Source: Ensifer sp. Root278 (GTDB lineage: Bacteria; Pseudomonadota; Alphaproteobacteria; Rhizobiales; Rhizobiaceae). From it: a stretch of DNA of 64,000 bases. The number at the start of each line of letters is the position of its first letter. The first letter of the stretch is position 1. A model generated the notes under the pieces. The model searched no databases. It saw only the letters and a list, made by a program, of their open reading frames with translations, and was not told the origin of the DNA. The stretch lies in assembly GCF_001429285.1 (NCBI RefSeq), contig NZ_LMJJ01000014.1:38237-102236 (forward strand), in the 5' to 3' direction. The translations under genes were made by a program, and so were the position numbers. Of the stretch, positions 1 to 8,387 are shown piece by piece.

Positions 1-117
1 ATGGTGCGCACATCCGGCGCCAACGTCATCCTGTCGCCGCCGCTGATCGTGACCGCAGGCGACGTCGCCCGTATCCTCACGGCCCTCGACGCCGGCCTGA
101 CCGCAGCACGGGGCTAG
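1..117 (+). CDS. C-terminal fragment of a class III aminotransferase (5' end outside window)
   Basis: The window opens inside a reading frame that ends with TAG at 115-117. The 38 visible residues include NVILSPPLIVTAGDVARI, which looks like the final strand and helix of class III PLP-dependent aminotransferases. The catalytic part lies outside the window, so the substrate cannot be named. The gene ends only four bases before the next aminotransferase gene, so the two are probably cotranscribed. The family call rests on a short stretch and is an inference. Confidence 0.55.
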   Translation: MVRTSGANVILSPPLIVTAGDVARILTALDAGLTAARG

Positions 118-121
118 CGCG

Positions 122-1405
122 ATGGGCGACAACCGGGACCTGATTGCGCGCCGCGAGCGGCTGCTCGGGCGCAACATGTCGCTGTTCTACGAGGAGCCGG
201 TGCATCTCGTGCGTGGCGAAGGCGTTTGGCTTTTTGATGCTGACGGCCGCCGCTACCTAGACTGCTACAACAACGTACCGCATGTCGGCCATTGCCATCC
301 GCGGGTGACCGAGGCGATCGCCCGGCAGGCCTCAACCCTCAACACCCACACCCGCTATCTGCATGAAGGCATTCTCGACTATGTCGAGCGTCTGACCGCC
401 ACCTTCGACAACAGCCTCGACACGGCGATCCTGACCTGCACCGGCAGCGAGGCGAACGACGTGGCGCTGCGCATGGCCCAGGCCGTGACCGGCAAGACCG
501 GGGTGATCGCCACCGACCACACTTATCACGGCAATACCGCCGCCGTTTCTCAGCTTTCGACCCGGATGCCGCCGGTCGGCGGCTTCGGCGGCCATGTCCG
601 CCACGTGCCGGCGCCCGACAGCTACCGGCCGCTTGGCGGCGAGCCGGGCGCCGCTTTTGCCGCGGCCTTCACCGCCAAGGTCGAGGAAGCGATCGCCTCG
701 CTGCAGCAAAGCCCGCACGGCTTCGCCGCGCTGATCATCGATCCCTTCTTCGCCAACGAAGGATTTCCGGAACTGCCCTCCGGCTTTCTCGACGGCGCCG
801 TCGCCGCCGTCAGAAAGGCAGGCGGGCTCCTGATAGCCGACGAAGTGCAGCCGGGCTTCGGCCGAACCGGCGGCCATATGTGGGGGCACCAGAAGGCGGG
901 CATCGTTCCCGATATCGTCACGCTTGGAAAGCCGATGGGCAACGGCCACCCGATCGGCGGCGTCGTTGCGGGCACCGAAACGCTCAACGCCTTCCGCAAA
1001 GCGTTTCGCTACTTCAACACTTTCGGCGGCAATCCGGTCTCCTGCGCAGCGGCCATGGCCGTGCTCGATGTGATCGCAGACGAAAACCTCATCGAGAACG
1101 CCGCCCAAGTCGGCGCCTATGCCAAGGCCGGCCTCGCGCGGCTTGCGGACAAACATGGAATGATCGGCGACATCAGGGGCAGCGGACTATTCTTCGGCGC
1201 GGAGCTCGTCACCGATCGCGCGGAAAAAACGCCAGCAAGCGCGCTCGCGACCAAGGTGATCAACGACATGAGCGAGCGCGGCGTGCTGATGGGCAAGCTC
1301 GGCATCCACCAGTGCACGACCAAGATCCGACCGCCGATGCCCTTTACCCGCGACAATGCGGATTTGATGCTGTCGACGCTCGACGACGTGCTTTCGGGCC
1401 TATGA
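122..1405 (+). CDS. Class III PLP-dependent aminotransferase or phospho-lyase (AGXT2L-like)
   Basis: The 427-residue protein has the full class III fold: a substrate-binding N-terminus (DADGRRYLDCYNNVPHVGHCHP), the cofactor motif LIADEVQPGFGRTG at about 237-250, and the probable Schiff-base lysine K270 in VTLGKPMGNGHPIGG. The phrase NNVPHVGH and the paired kinase just downstream (seven-base gap) resemble the ethanolamine-phosphate / 5-phosphohydroxylysine phospho-lyase branch, where a kinase first phosphorylates an amino alcohol and the PLP enzyme then removes phosphate and ammonia. That role is inferred from context; an ordinary omega-aminotransferase remains possible. Confidence 0.9.
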   Translation: MGDNRDLIARRERLLGRNMSLFYEEPVHLVRGEGVWLFDADGRRYLDCYNNVPHVGHCHPRVTEAIARQASTLNTHTRYLHEGILDYVERLTATFDNSLDTAILTCTGSEANDVALRMAQAVTGKTGVIATDHTYHGNTAAVSQLSTRMPPVGGFGGHVRHVPAPDSYRPLGGEPGAAFAAAFTAKVEEAIASLQQSPHGFAALIIDPFFANEGFPELPSGFLDGAVAAVRKAGGLLIADEVQPGFGRTGGHMWGHQKAGIVPDIVTLGKPMGNGHPIGGVVAGTETLNAFRKAFRYFNTFGGNPVSCAAAMAVLDVIADENLIENAAQVGAYAKAGLARLADKHGMIGDIRGSGLFFGAELVTDRAEKTPASALATKVINDMSERGVLMGKLGIHQCTTKIRPPMPFTRDNADLMLSTLDDVLSGL

Positions 1406-1412
1406 GCGACTG

Positions 1413-2423
1413 ATGACGGCGGACCTGCCCAAACCCTTTCGCGACGCGCTCGACAACCGGGCGTGCCAGGCACTTGCCCATTGGGGCGTTGCTGACCAAG
1501 AGCCGGAGTTGCTGAAGTACCGGGAAAACGCCGTGTTTCGCGTCCACCTGGCCGATGGTCGCCCGGCGGCGCTGCGGCTGCACCGCGCCGGCTATCACAG
1601 TGCGGCGGCACTGCACTCGGAACTGCAATGGATGGCAGCACTCGGCAACAGCGGTCTCGCGGTGCCGCAACCGATCGCGACGACGGACGGGCGCTTACTT
1701 GTCGCCCTGCCTGAAGGTGGCGCGTTTGCCGCACAGCATGCCGATGTGATCAACTGGATGGATGGAGAGCCATTGGGCGAAAGCGGTAAACCGCTGTCCC
1801 ACTCACCCGAGAGGCTCGTCGAGATCTTCTCGGCGCTCGGCGCCTCCATGGCCGAGATGCATAACCTCGCCGATCGCTGGACGCCGACCGAGGGCTTTTG
1901 GCGTCCGACTTGGGATGAGGAAGGCCTGCTTGGGGATCGTCCGTTGTGGGGGCGCTTCTGGGATTGCGAGGGCCTATCGCCGGCCCAAGCCATGGCGCTA
2001 TCGGCTTTGCGCGGTGACCTCAGGCGGCGCCTCGCAACTCTGCCGACTCCGGCTAAGGATTTCGGCCTCATCCATGCGGACCTCGTTCGGGAAAATGTGC
2101 TGGTCGGCGAGGCGGGCGTCAAACTCATCGACTTCGACGATGCTGGCTGGGGTTACCGCCTGTTCGATATCGCCACCGCCCTGCTGAAGAACCGACGCGA
2201 GCCGGCCTATGGAGCGATCGAGGCGGCGTTGATATCAGGCTATCGCAGCCGGCGCGCGCTCAGCGCCGAGATGCTGTCCAGCCTGCCGCTGTTTCTTGTG
2301 CTTCGCAGTCTCACCTATATCGGCTGGTTCTCGGCGCGGCCGGAACTGCCGGGCGCCCGCGAGCGTGTTCTGCGCTACGCCGACGAGGCGCTGGCGCTTA
2401 CCAAAGAGCTGGGCTTCACATGA
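1413..2423 (+). CDS. APH/choline-kinase-fold phosphotransferase (hydroxylysine-kinase-like)
   Basis: This 336-residue protein has the aminoglycoside-phosphotransferase fold: a nucleotide-binding N-lobe, the catalytic-loop motif H221-x-D223-x4-N228 in GLIHADLVRENVLV, and the metal-binding LIDFDDAG (D240, D242). The family phosphorylates hydroxyl groups of small molecules such as aminoglycosides, choline, homoserine or hydroxylysine. It starts seven bases after the aminotransferase stop, so the two genes form an operon, and their pairing suggests a kinase plus phospho-lyase route for an amino alcohol such as 5-hydroxylysine. The substrate is an inference. It ends 20 bases from the convergent hpaR gene. 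Confidence 0.85.
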   Translation: MTADLPKPFRDALDNRACQALAHWGVADQEPELLKYRENAVFRVHLADGRPAALRLHRAGYHSAAALHSELQWMAALGNSGLAVPQPIATTDGRLLVALPEGGAFAAQHADVINWMDGEPLGESGKPLSHSPERLVEIFSALGASMAEMHNLADRWTPTEGFWRPTWDEEGLLGDRPLWGRFWDCEGLSPAQAMALSALRGDLRRRLATLPTPAKDFGLIHADLVRENVLVGEAGVKLIDFDDAGWGYRLFDIATALLKNRREPAYGAIEAALISGYRSRRALSAEMLSSLPLFLVLRSLTYIGWFSARPELPGARERVLRYADEALALTKELGFT

Positions 2424-2443
2424 TGACCGAGAGCCAAAAACGC

Positions 2444-2932
2444 TCAGTCGTTGAGGCTGGCCAGTTCGTCCAGCATGTCGAGCAGGACTTCGACGCGCTC
2501 ACGACCGTAGCGGGTTTCGAGGTCCTCGTAGATCGCCCGGCTCTCGGGGCTGACGTCGGCGATCACCCGCATGCCCTCCGGCGCGATCTCAAGCAAAACG
2601 CGCCGGCCGTCGTCAGCATCCTTGTGCTTGGTGATCAGGCCCCGCTCCTCGAGCGAGCGGATGATGCGGGTGAGGCTCGGCGCCAGGATGAAGGCCTTGT
2701 CGGCCATTTCCGACGCATCGACCCGGCCGGCTTCCGCAAGGATGCGGATCACCCGCCATTGCTGCTCGGTAATGTCGTGGCGCGCCAGCATCGGCCGGAA
2801 ATGCGCCATGACCGCTTCGCGTGCCCGCAACAGGGCAATCGGCAGCGAACGGCGGGTGTTGTGCGGCAAAAGGGCGTCGTGGCCAAGGTCAGCAGGGGTT
2901 TTCTCGCGGCTCATGAGCGTTCTATCGGACAT
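2444..2932 (-). CDS. hpaR: MarR-family repressor of the homoprotocatechuate operon (HpaR)
   Basis: This 162-residue protein has a MarR winged helix-turn-helix: TEQQWRVIRILAEAGRVDAS, then ADKAFILAPSLTRIIRSLEE, then the wing DADDGRRVLLEI. Its length and the opening LPHNTRRSLPIALLRAREAV fit HpaR/HpcR, which represses hpa genes until an aromatic substrate binds. It is transcribed away from hpaF with 108 bases between the starts, the usual divergent layout. A TTAAC-GT-GTTAA palindrome in this gap is a candidate operator. The assignment is strong because of both family and neighbourhood. Confidence 0.92.
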   Translation of the reverse strand: MSDRTLMSREKTPADLGHDALLPHNTRRSLPIALLRAREAVMAHFRPMLARHDITEQQWRVIRILAEAGRVDASEMADKAFILAPSLTRIIRSLEERGLITKHKDADDGRRVLLEIAPEGMRVIADVSPESRAIYEDLETRYGRERVEVLLDMLDELASLND

Positions 2933-3001
2933 TTTCTTTCGTTCTGCAATTGGCAGGCGCGGGCAGAGACTTCGACCTTCTTGACACCGCCATCGATTTC
3001 G

Positions 3002-3013
3002 TTAACGTGTTAA
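3002..3013. promoter_or_regulatory. Candidate HpaR operator between hpaR and hpaF
   Basis: The sequence TTAAC-GT-GTTAA is a perfect 5+2+5 inverted repeat in an AT-rich patch of an otherwise GC-rich divergent gap. It lies about 28 bases upstream of the hpaF start and 70 bases from the hpaR start. A TTGACA hexamer occurs just upstream at 2981-2986 and could be a -35 element. MarR proteins bind AT-rich palindromes in such positions. The role as operator is an inference. Confidence 0.45.
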
Positions 3014-3040
3014 ATATATGAGAGCGCATCGGGAGGAAAG

Positions 3041-3433
3041 ATGCCGCACCTGACAATCGAATACTCAGGCAATCTCGACGACCGCGTCGACTTCGCCCGG
3101 CTTTGCCGGACCGTCCACAAGACGATCCTCGGCACCGGCCTTTTCGAGCTCGGCGCCGTCAGGGTGCGCACGATCCGCAGCGCCGATTACGCGATCGCCG
3201 ACCTTTTGCCGGACAACAGCTTCATCGACATGTCCTTCCGCATCGGTCGCGGCCGCAGCGAGGCAGAGAAGAAGGCCACCGGCGAAGCCATCTTCAAGGC
3301 CGTGAGCGACGAACTTTCGGAGCTTTTCGCCACACCGCATTTTGCTCTCAGCCTGGAGATCCGCGAGATCGACCCGGATCTGAGCTGGAAGAAAAACGCC
3401 ATTCACCCCCGGCTGCGCGCCACCAAAGGCTAG
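3041..3433 (+). CDS. hpaF: 5-carboxymethyl-2-hydroxymuconate delta-isomerase
   Basis: This 130-residue protein starts MPHLTIEYSGNL, so after methionine removal it has the catalytic N-terminal proline of the CHMI branch of the tautomerase superfamily. It isomerises 5-carboxymethyl-2-hydroxymuconate, the product of HpaE, in the homoprotocatechuate meta-cleavage pathway. Length matches the family (about 125-130 residues). A strong ribosome site, GGGAGGAAAG, sits just before the ATG. It is the first gene of the hpa operon and is followed by hpaE after 63 bases. Confidence 0.93.
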   Translation: MPHLTIEYSGNLDDRVDFARLCRTVHKTILGTGLFELGAVRVRTIRSADYAIADLLPDNSFIDMSFRIGRGRSEAEKKATGEAIFKAVSDELSELFATPHFALSLEIREIDPDLSWKKNAIHPRLRATKG

Positions 3434-3496
3434 ACGCAGCCACCCCCAAAGCACAGCAGCGCGCGGCGAAAGTCTGCGCCAGCATCGGAGAACACC

Positions 3497-5014
3497 ATGT
3501 CCAAGCTCGATGAAAACCTCGCCAAGGCGGAAAGCTACCTCGCCCGCTTCAAGAGCGAAGGCGTGCTCAATCACATCAACGGCGAAGCGATGCCGGCACT
3601 TGACGGTGAGACTTTCGAAACGATTTCGCCCGTTGACCTGAAACCGCTTGCGAAGATCGCCCGCGGCAAGGCTGCCGACATCGACCGGGCGGCAAAGGCC
3701 GCGAAAGCTGCTTTCGCCGAATGGGCCGCTATGCCCGGCGAAACGCGCAAGAAACTGCTGCACAAGATTGCCGACGCGATCGTTGCCCGCGCCGAAGAGA
3801 TCGCCTTTGTCGAGTGCATGGACACCGGACAACCGCTGAAATTCATGGCCAAGGCGGCGTTGCGCGGTGCCGAGAACTTCCGCTTTTTCGCCGACCGGGC
3901 GCCTGAAGCGCGCGACGGCAAGGTGCTGCGTGGCGGCAATCAGATCAACATGACGACACGCGTGCCGATCGGCCCGGTCGGTATCATCACCCCCTGGAAC
4001 ACGCCGTTCATGCTGTCGACCTGGAAGATTGCGCCTGCGCTTGCCGCCGGCTGCACGGTCGTGCACAAGCCGGCGGAATTCTCGCCGCTGACGGCGCGGC
4101 TGCTGGTCGAGATCGCCGAGGAAGCCGGCCTGCCGAAGGGCGTGTGGAACCTCGTCAACGGCTTCGGCGAGGATGCCGGACGCGCACTCACCGAGCACCC
4201 CGACATCAAGGCGATCGGCTTCGTCGGCGAAAGCCGCACCGGCTCGATGATCATGAAGCAGGGTGCCGAGACGCTGAAGCGGGTTCATTTCGAACTCGGC
4301 GGCAAGAACCCGGTGATCGTCTTTGCCGATGCCGATCTCGAGCGCGCCGCCGATGCGGCGGTCTTCATGATCTACTCGCTGAACGGCGAACGCTGCACCT
4401 CGTCCTCACGCCTGCTGGTCGAGGACAGCATCTACGAACGCTTCACCGGGCTCGTCGCCGAAAAGGCGAAACGCATCAAGGTCGGCCATCCGCTCGATCC
4501 GGAAACCGTCGTCGGCCCGCTCATCCATCCGGTGCATGAGAAGAAGGTATTCGACTATATCCGCATCGGCCGAGAGGAAGGTGCTACTGTTGCCGCCGGC
4601 GGCGAGAAGTTCGCGGGGCCTGGCGGTGGCTGCTACGTCACCCCGACGCTCTTCACCGGCGCCAACAACCGCATGCGCATCGCCCAGGAGGAAATCTTCG
4701 GGCCAGTACTGACGGCGATCCCGTTCAAGGACGAGGCAGACGCGCTGGCGCTTGCCAATGACGTACAATATGGCCTCACCGGTTATCTCTGGACCTCCGA
4801 CGTCACCCGCGCCTTCCGCTTTACCGATCACCTCGAAGCCGGGATGATCTGGGTAAACTCGGAGAACGTGCGCCACCTGCCGACGCCGTTTGGCGGCGTC
4901 AAGAGCTCGGGCATCGGCCGCGACGGCGGCGACTGGTCGTTCGATTTTTATATGGAAACCAAGAACATCGCCTTTGCCAGCTCGGCGCATGCGATCGCCA
5001 AGCTTGGCGGTTGA
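3497..5014 (+). CDS. hpaE: 5-carboxymethyl-2-hydroxymuconate semialdehyde dehydrogenase
   Basis: A 505-residue NAD-dependent aldehyde dehydrogenase. Visible motifs are N168 in TPWNTPF, the general base E266 in HFELGGKNP, and the nucleophile C300 in NGERCTSSSR. Within the hpa operon it should oxidise the ring-cleavage product of HpaD to the carboxylic acid. The specific phrase NGERCTSSSR and the length agree with HpaE. The gene lies between hpaF and hpaD, and the downstream gene starts after 33 bases with its own AGGAG-type ribosome site. Confidence 0.94.
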   Translation: MSKLDENLAKAESYLARFKSEGVLNHINGEAMPALDGETFETISPVDLKPLAKIARGKAADIDRAAKAAKAAFAEWAAMPGETRKKLLHKIADAIVARAEEIAFVECMDTGQPLKFMAKAALRGAENFRFFADRAPEARDGKVLRGGNQINMTTRVPIGPVGIITPWNTPFMLSTWKIAPALAAGCTVVHKPAEFSPLTARLLVEIAEEAGLPKGVWNLVNGFGEDAGRALTEHPDIKAIGFVGESRTGSMIMKQGAETLKRVHFELGGKNPVIVFADADLERAADAAVFMIYSLNGERCTSSSRLLVEDSIYERFTGLVAEKAKRIKVGHPLDPETVVGPLIHPVHEKKVFDYIRIGREEGATVAAGGEKFAGPGGGCYVTPTLFTGANNRMRIAQEEIFGPVLTAIPFKDEADALALANDVQYGLTGYLWTSDVTRAFRFTDHLEAGMIWVNSENVRHLPTPFGGVKSSGIGRDGGDWSFDFYMETKNIAFASSAHAIAKLGG

Positions 5015-5047
5015 GCGCGCTGGCAGAAAAATCTGGAGGAGACATCA

Positions 5048-6028
5048 ATGCCCTTGCCGAAACCGAACCTCTACCCGCCCTTCAACATCGTGCGGCTGAG
5101 CCATGTGGAACTCGCCGTCACCGATCTCGCAAGATCGCGCGCCTTCTATGTGGACGTGCTGGGTCTGCAGGTCACCGACGAGACGGCGGACACGATCTAT
5201 CTCAGGGCCATGGAGGAGCGCGGCCACCATTGCATTATCTTGAAGAAGGCGGCGACTGCCGAGGCCCGCGACCTGGGGTTCAAGGTCTATGGCGAGGAGG
5301 ATCTCGAAAAGGCCGCGCATTTCTTTGGGGCCAAGGGCCTGCCTGTCGAGTGGATCGAACGCCCCTACCAGTCGCGGACCTTCCGCACCCGCGACCCGCA
5401 GGGCATCTCGCTCGAATTCTATTCGAAGATGGACCGCTTGCCGCCGATCCACCAGAAGTATGCGCTTTATCGCGGCGTGAAACCGCTGCGCATCGACCAC
5501 TTCAATTGCTTCTCGCCCGATGTCGATCAGGCGGTCGCCTTCTACAACGAGATCGGTTTCCGGGTAACGGAATACACCGCCGACGAGGAGACCGGACGGC
5601 TCTGGGCCGCCTGGACCCATCGCAAGGGCGGCGTGCACGACATCGCCTTTACCAACGGCCGCGGACCGCGGCTGCACCACACCGCGTTCTGGGTGCCGAC
5701 GCCGCTCAACATCATCGACCTGCTCGACCTGATGTCGACCTCCGGCTGGCTCGCCAATATCGAGCGCGGCCCGGGCCGACACGGCATCTCCAATGCCTTC
5801 TTCCTCTATGTGCGCGATCCGGACGGCCACCGCATCGAGATCTACTGCTCGGATTACCAGACGGTCGATCCCGATCTCGAGCCGATCAAATGGGACCTGA
5901 AGGACCCGCAGCGCCAGACGCTCTGGGGTGCGCCGGCACCGAAATCCTGGTTCGAGGAAGGCAGCGCGTTTGCCGGTGCCGAGACACGGGACTCGATCCT
6001 GAAAACCCAACCGATCATCGCGCCCTGA
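5048..6028 (+). CDS. hpaD: 3,4-dihydroxyphenylacetate 2,3-dioxygenase (type I extradiol, VOC fold)
   Basis: A 326-residue two-module vicinal oxygen chelate protein. The likely metal ligands are H151 (IDHFN), H210 (RLHHTAFW) and E264 (HRIEIYCSDY). This is the spacing seen in Brevibacterium/Arthrobacter homoprotocatechuate dioxygenases rather than in the unrelated E. coli LigB-type HpaD. It cleaves homoprotocatechuate next to the ring hydroxyls to give 5-carboxymethyl-2-hydroxymuconate semialdehyde. Whether the metal is Fe or Mn cannot be told from sequence. It starts ATG after GGAGGAGAC and belongs to the hpa operon. Confidence 0.94.
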   Translation: MPLPKPNLYPPFNIVRLSHVELAVTDLARSRAFYVDVLGLQVTDETADTIYLRAMEERGHHCIILKKAATAEARDLGFKVYGEEDLEKAAHFFGAKGLPVEWIERPYQSRTFRTRDPQGISLEFYSKMDRLPPIHQKYALYRGVKPLRIDHFNCFSPDVDQAVAFYNEIGFRVTEYTADEETGRLWAAWTHRKGGVHDIAFTNGRGPRLHHTAFWVPTPLNIIDLLDLMSTSGWLANIERGPGRHGISNAFFLYVRDPDGHRIEIYCSDYQTVDPDLEPIKWDLKDPQRQTLWGAPAPKSWFEEGSAFAGAETRDSILKTQPIIAP

Positions 6029-6081
6029 CAGTTGGCAACAGGGATCGGGTAGGGCCAAGAGAGCAGGACGGGAGGAAGCAG

Positions 6082-7518
6082 ATGGATCAGAAGACTTTTG
6101 GAGAATGGTCGCTAAGGGCAGCGCAGTGGGGTGCCGACTATCGAGCATCACTGCGCGACCGGCGAGTGCGTGCCCAGACGGCACCGGGTGCGATCGCCGC
6201 GCAGATACCATCGCGTCCGCCGCAGACGGGCGAGGACATGGAAGCGATCTTCGAGGATTTCGAGAAGATCATCCTGCCGGGCATGACCCACTGGCAGCAT
6301 CCGCGGTTCTTCGCCTATTTCCCGGCGAACGCCGCACCCGTCTCCGTCGTTGCGGAATACCTGGTCACCGCCATGGCGGCGCAGTGCATGCTCTGGCAAA
6401 CCTCGCCGGCGGCGACCGAGCTCGAAACGAAAGTGCTCGACTGGCTGCGCCAGGCGATCGGCCTGCCGGAGGGCTTCTCCGGGGTGATCCAGGATTCGGC
6501 CTCTTCGGCGACGCTCTCGGCCGTCCTTGTCATGCGCGAGAAGGCGCTTGGCTGGAACGGCAACAAGAAAGGCCTCGCAGGCCAGCAGCATCTGCGCATC
6601 TATTCCTCTGACCAGGTGCACACCTCGATCGACCGGGCGATCTGGGTGTCGGGCATCGGCGAGGAAAATCTCGTACGCATCCCGGCTAAGGGACCGCGAC
6701 GCGCGATGGATGCGAGCGCGCTGGAAGCAGCCATCCTCAGGGATAAGGCGGCGGGGCTGCTACCCGCGGGCGTGATCGCCTGCACCGGCGGGACGAGCAC
6801 CGGCGCCTGCGACGACATCGCCGAGGTGGTGCGCATCGCGCACGCGCATGGTCTCTACGTCCATGTCGATGCCGCCTGGGCGGGTGCCGCGATGATCTGC
6901 GAGGAATTCCGGGAACTCTGGGTCGGCGTCGAGAAGGCGGATTCGATCGTCTTCAACCCGCACAAATGGCTAGGCGCCCAGTTCGACTGCTCGGCGCATT
7001 TCATCCGCAGCCCGGACGATCTGGTCAAGACGCTGGCGATCCAGCCGGAATATCTGAAGACCCATGGCCGCGACGGCATCATCAACTATTCCGAATGGAC
7101 GATCCCGCTCGGCCGGCGCTTCCGGGCGTTGAAACTCTGGTTCCTCTTGCGGTTCCACGGGCTCGCCGGTCTGCAGACGATGATCCGCAATCACGTGCGC
7201 TGGTCCGAGCGCCTCGCGGAGCGGCTCGCCGAACACAGGGATTTCGAGATCGTCACTCAACCCATGCTGTCGCTGTTCTCTTTCCGCCACCGCACCACCG
7301 GAGATGCGGACGCCCACAACATTGCTCTCGTCAATGCGATCAATGACGATGGCCGCATCTACCTGACGCAAACCCGCGTCGACGGCCACGTGGCGATCCG
7401 GTTCCAGGCTGGTCAGTTCGACATGACCGAAGAGGATGCCGACACCGCCTTCGAGGTCATCACCGAAGTCGCCGGTGCGCTGAACAAACATCGGAACGGA
7501 ACGAAAGCCGCCCTATGA
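6082..7518 (+). CDS. Group II PLP-dependent decarboxylase, aromatic-amino-acid type
   Basis: The true start is taken as the ATG at 6082, preceded by GGAGGAAG; an open frame runs further upstream but only as an out-of-frame shadow of hpaD. The 478 residues match the DOPA/tyrosine/tryptophan decarboxylase family: H180 (SSDQVHTS) to stack on PLP, HVDAAWAG at 261-268, and the Schiff-base lysine K295 in FNPHKWLGAQFD. It overlaps hpaG by four bases (ATGA), so it is translated as part of the hpa operon. A role in turning an aromatic amino acid into an amine that feeds dihydroxyphenylacetate is inferred; such a gene is not part of the classic hpa set. Confidence 0.92.
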   Translation: MDQKTFGEWSLRAAQWGADYRASLRDRRVRAQTAPGAIAAQIPSRPPQTGEDMEAIFEDFEKIILPGMTHWQHPRFFAYFPANAAPVSVVAEYLVTAMAAQCMLWQTSPAATELETKVLDWLRQAIGLPEGFSGVIQDSASSATLSAVLVMREKALGWNGNKKGLAGQQHLRIYSSDQVHTSIDRAIWVSGIGEENLVRIPAKGPRRAMDASALEAAILRDKAAGLLPAGVIACTGGTSTGACDDIAEVVRIAHAHGLYVHVDAAWAGAAMICEEFRELWVGVEKADSIVFNPHKWLGAQFDCSAHFIRSPDDLVKTLAIQPEYLKTHGRDGIINYSEWTIPLGRRFRALKLWFLLRFHGLAGLQTMIRNHVRWSERLAERLAEHRDFEIVTQPMLSLFSFRHRTTGDADAHNIALVNAINDDGRIYLTQTRVDGHVAIRFQAGQFDMTEEDADTAFEVITEVAGALNKHRNGTKAAL

Positions 7519-8384
7519 CCCACCCCCGACTTGTCACCTTTTCAGCCGGCGAAAGACGGGGCTACGGCCTCGTTTCCGGAAGTGGTCTGATCGATCTTTC
7601 CAAGCGATATGCGTCGACCTGGCCGACGTTGCGCGAGGTGATCGAAGCAAGCGCGCTCGTTCGCCTTGCCGACGAGGCAGGCGGGCTGCCGGCAGACATT
7701 TCGCTCGATGACATCCGCTTTGAGATCCCGGTGCCGGCGCCGGAAAAAATCATCTGCGTCGGCGTCAACTTCCCCGACCGCAACGAAGAGTACAAAGACG
7801 GCCAGGCGGCACCCTCCAACCCGTCGCTGTTCATCCGCTTCCCGCGCTCGTTTACCGGGCACGGGCAGCCGCTGATCCGCCCGCCGGAAAGCCCGCAGCT
7901 CGATTATGAAGGCGAGATCGTCATCGTCATCGGCAAGGGCGGCCGTCGTATTCCCGAGGCGTCAGCACTCGACCACATCGCGGCTCTTTCGCTCTGCAAT
8001 GAGGGCACGATCCGCGACTGGGTGCGCCACGCCAAGTTCAACGTCACGCAGGGCAAGAACTTCGACCGAACCGGCTCGATCGGCCCCTGGCTGGTGCCTT
8101 TCACCGATGAGGCACAGCTTGCCGATATCAGGCTCGAAACGCGGGTAAACGGCGAGGTGCGGCAGCAGGACCGCACCAGCCGGATGATCTTCTCCTTTCG
8201 CAAGATCATCAATTACGTCTCGACCTTCACGACGCTGGTTCCCGGCGACGTCATCGTTACCGGCACCCCCACTGGCGCTGGCGCGCGCTTCGATCCGCCG
8301 GTCTGGCTGAAACCCGGCGACATCGTCGAGGTCGAGGCCGAAGGCATCGGCACGCTCATCAACCCGATCGCCGACGAGGCCTGA
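7515..8384 (+). CDS. hpaG: Fumarylacetoacetate-hydrolase family isomerase/decarboxylase of the hpa pathway
   Basis: A 289-residue FAH-fold protein with the core ICVGVNFPDRNEEY, the metal-binding DYEGEIVIVIGKGGR and the closing VTGTPTGAG. In this pathway the FAH enzyme decarboxylates 5-oxo-pent-3-ene-1,2,5-tricarboxylate and isomerises 2-hydroxyhepta-2,4-diene-1,7-dioate. E. coli HpaG is a tandem protein of about 430 residues; this one has a single FAH unit, so both steps may need the homomer or a second gene. The start overlaps the decarboxylase stop by four bases. Confidence 0.85.
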   Translation: MTHPRLVTFSAGERRGYGLVSGSGLIDLSKRYASTWPTLREVIEASALVRLADEAGGLPADISLDDIRFEIPVPAPEKIICVGVNFPDRNEEYKDGQAAPSNPSLFIRFPRSFTGHGQPLIRPPESPQLDYEGEIVIVIGKGGRRIPEASALDHIAALSLCNEGTIRDWVRHAKFNVTQGKNFDRTGSIGPWLVPFTDEAQLADIRLETRVNGEVRQQDRTSRMIFSFRKIINYVSTFTTLVPGDVIVTGTPTGAGARFDPPVWLKPGDIVEVEAEGIGTLINPIADEA

Positions 8385-8387
8385 CCC

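Noticed and set aside
5011..6081. Possible long N-terminal extension of the decarboxylase
   Set aside because: This part of the frame overlaps hpaD out of frame and has no family similarity; a good ribosome site stands before the ATG at 6082.
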